In this document: piece by piece, positions 5,466-5,580 of the stretch
Position numbering within the stretch: the first letter of the stretch is position 1
Layout: each line of letters begins with the position of its first letter
NCBI GenBank assembly: GCA_903870955.1
Contig: CAIQEX010000512.1
Coordinates: 1 to 5,580, forward strand
Source: an uncultured beta proteobacterium
GTDB taxonomy: Bacteria; Pseudomonadota; Gammaproteobacteria; Burkholderiales; Burkholderiaceae_C
DNA: 5,580 bases
Reading direction: 5' to 3'
The notes under the pieces: generated by a model
What the model was told of the DNA's origin: nothing
The model's database searches: none
Seen by the model: the letters and a program-made list of their open reading frames with translations, nothing else
Made by a program: the position numbers and the translations under genes

Positions 5466-5580
5466 TCTAGGCTTCCAATATTGAGGGTTTGCACCTGCAT
5501 GAGCGGCAGATAGGTCAGGCTCAGGGTCGGTGGGGAAATCGTGTCGACACGGTACTTTTCATCCAGCAGCGTGCGCGGGC
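5462..5580 (-). CDS. C-terminal end of a probable periplasmic pilus/secretion assembly protein (runs off right edge)
   Basis: The frame reading into the window from the right edge gives 38 residues and a TGA (5464 to 5462). It starts PRTLLDEKYRVDTISPPTLS and ends QTLNIGSLE. The stop overlaps the GTG of the secretin gene by four bases (GTGA), so it belongs to the same operon. The pattern 'L-x-x-x-Y-R-V-x-x-I-x-P-x-x-L-x-L-x-Y' ending in a short beta strand resembles the small beta-barrel (HR-like) end of GspC/PilP-type proteins, inner-membrane-anchored partners that contact the secretin N0 domain. A position directly before the secretin also fits a PilP- or MshK-like part. With only 38 residues visible, the coding call is firm and the family is a guess. 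Confidence 0.6.
   Translation of the reverse strand, partial: PRTLLDEKYRVDTISPPTLSLTYLPLMQVQTLNIGSLE

Noticed and set aside
4461..5513. 350-residue open frame on the plus strand opposite the secretin
   Set aside because: It is antisense to a well-supported secretin and rich in His, Gln and Arg with no recognisable domain. It is a shadow of the secretin codon pattern.
1..5580. CRISPR arrays, tRNA or rRNA genes, insertion sequences
   Set aside because: I saw no spaced identical repeats, tRNA-like cloverleaf, rRNA segments, transposase motifs or terminal inverted repeats.

Overview
The window looks like chromosomal DNA of a Gram-negative proteobacterium. An outer-membrane secretin with a lipoprotein-type leader, type IV prepilin leaders, moderately high GC and GTG/TTG starts all fit. 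Protein style suggests a betaproteobacterium of the Burkholderiales or a relative, but this is inferred from remembered family resemblance, without a search.

Layout. (1) Positions 1-678, minus strand: the N-terminal 226 codons of a gene that runs off the left edge. It has no signal peptide, a 14-residue tandem repeat, a Gly/Ala-rich hydrophobic stretch and an EF-hand-like calcium loop, and resembles the start of a large repeat-rich surface or secreted protein. (2) Positions 679-975: a divergent intergenic region whose AT-rich core holds a perfect 7-bp dyad next to an imperfect direct repeat. (3) Positions 976-2049, plus strand: a secreted Sel1-like repeat protein with eight repeats of exactly 36 residues and a probable TTG start. 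(4) A 28-bp convergent gap without a recognisable terminator. (5) Positions 2078-5580, minus strand: a tightly packed operon. In transcription order it holds the last 38 codons of a probable periplasmic assembly protein, a 675-residue TPR-secretin, and three prepilin-like proteins. Three of the four junctions overlap (4, 11 and 1 nt) and the other gap is 4 nt.

How the genes work together. The minus-strand operon encodes the outer-membrane channel and pseudopilus subunits of a type II secretion / type IV pilus-like machine. The assembly ATPase, inner-membrane platform protein and prepilin peptidase are not in the window and may lie beyond the right edge or elsewhere. The secretin has an N-terminal TPR-like region and a Pro/Ala-rich tail, and the third prepilin-like protein has Gly instead of Glu at mature position 5. 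The system therefore looks like a non-canonical relative of T2SS/MSHA-type machines, and I give no gene symbols. Any functional link between the operon, the Sel1-like protein and the large surface protein is speculation from proximity.
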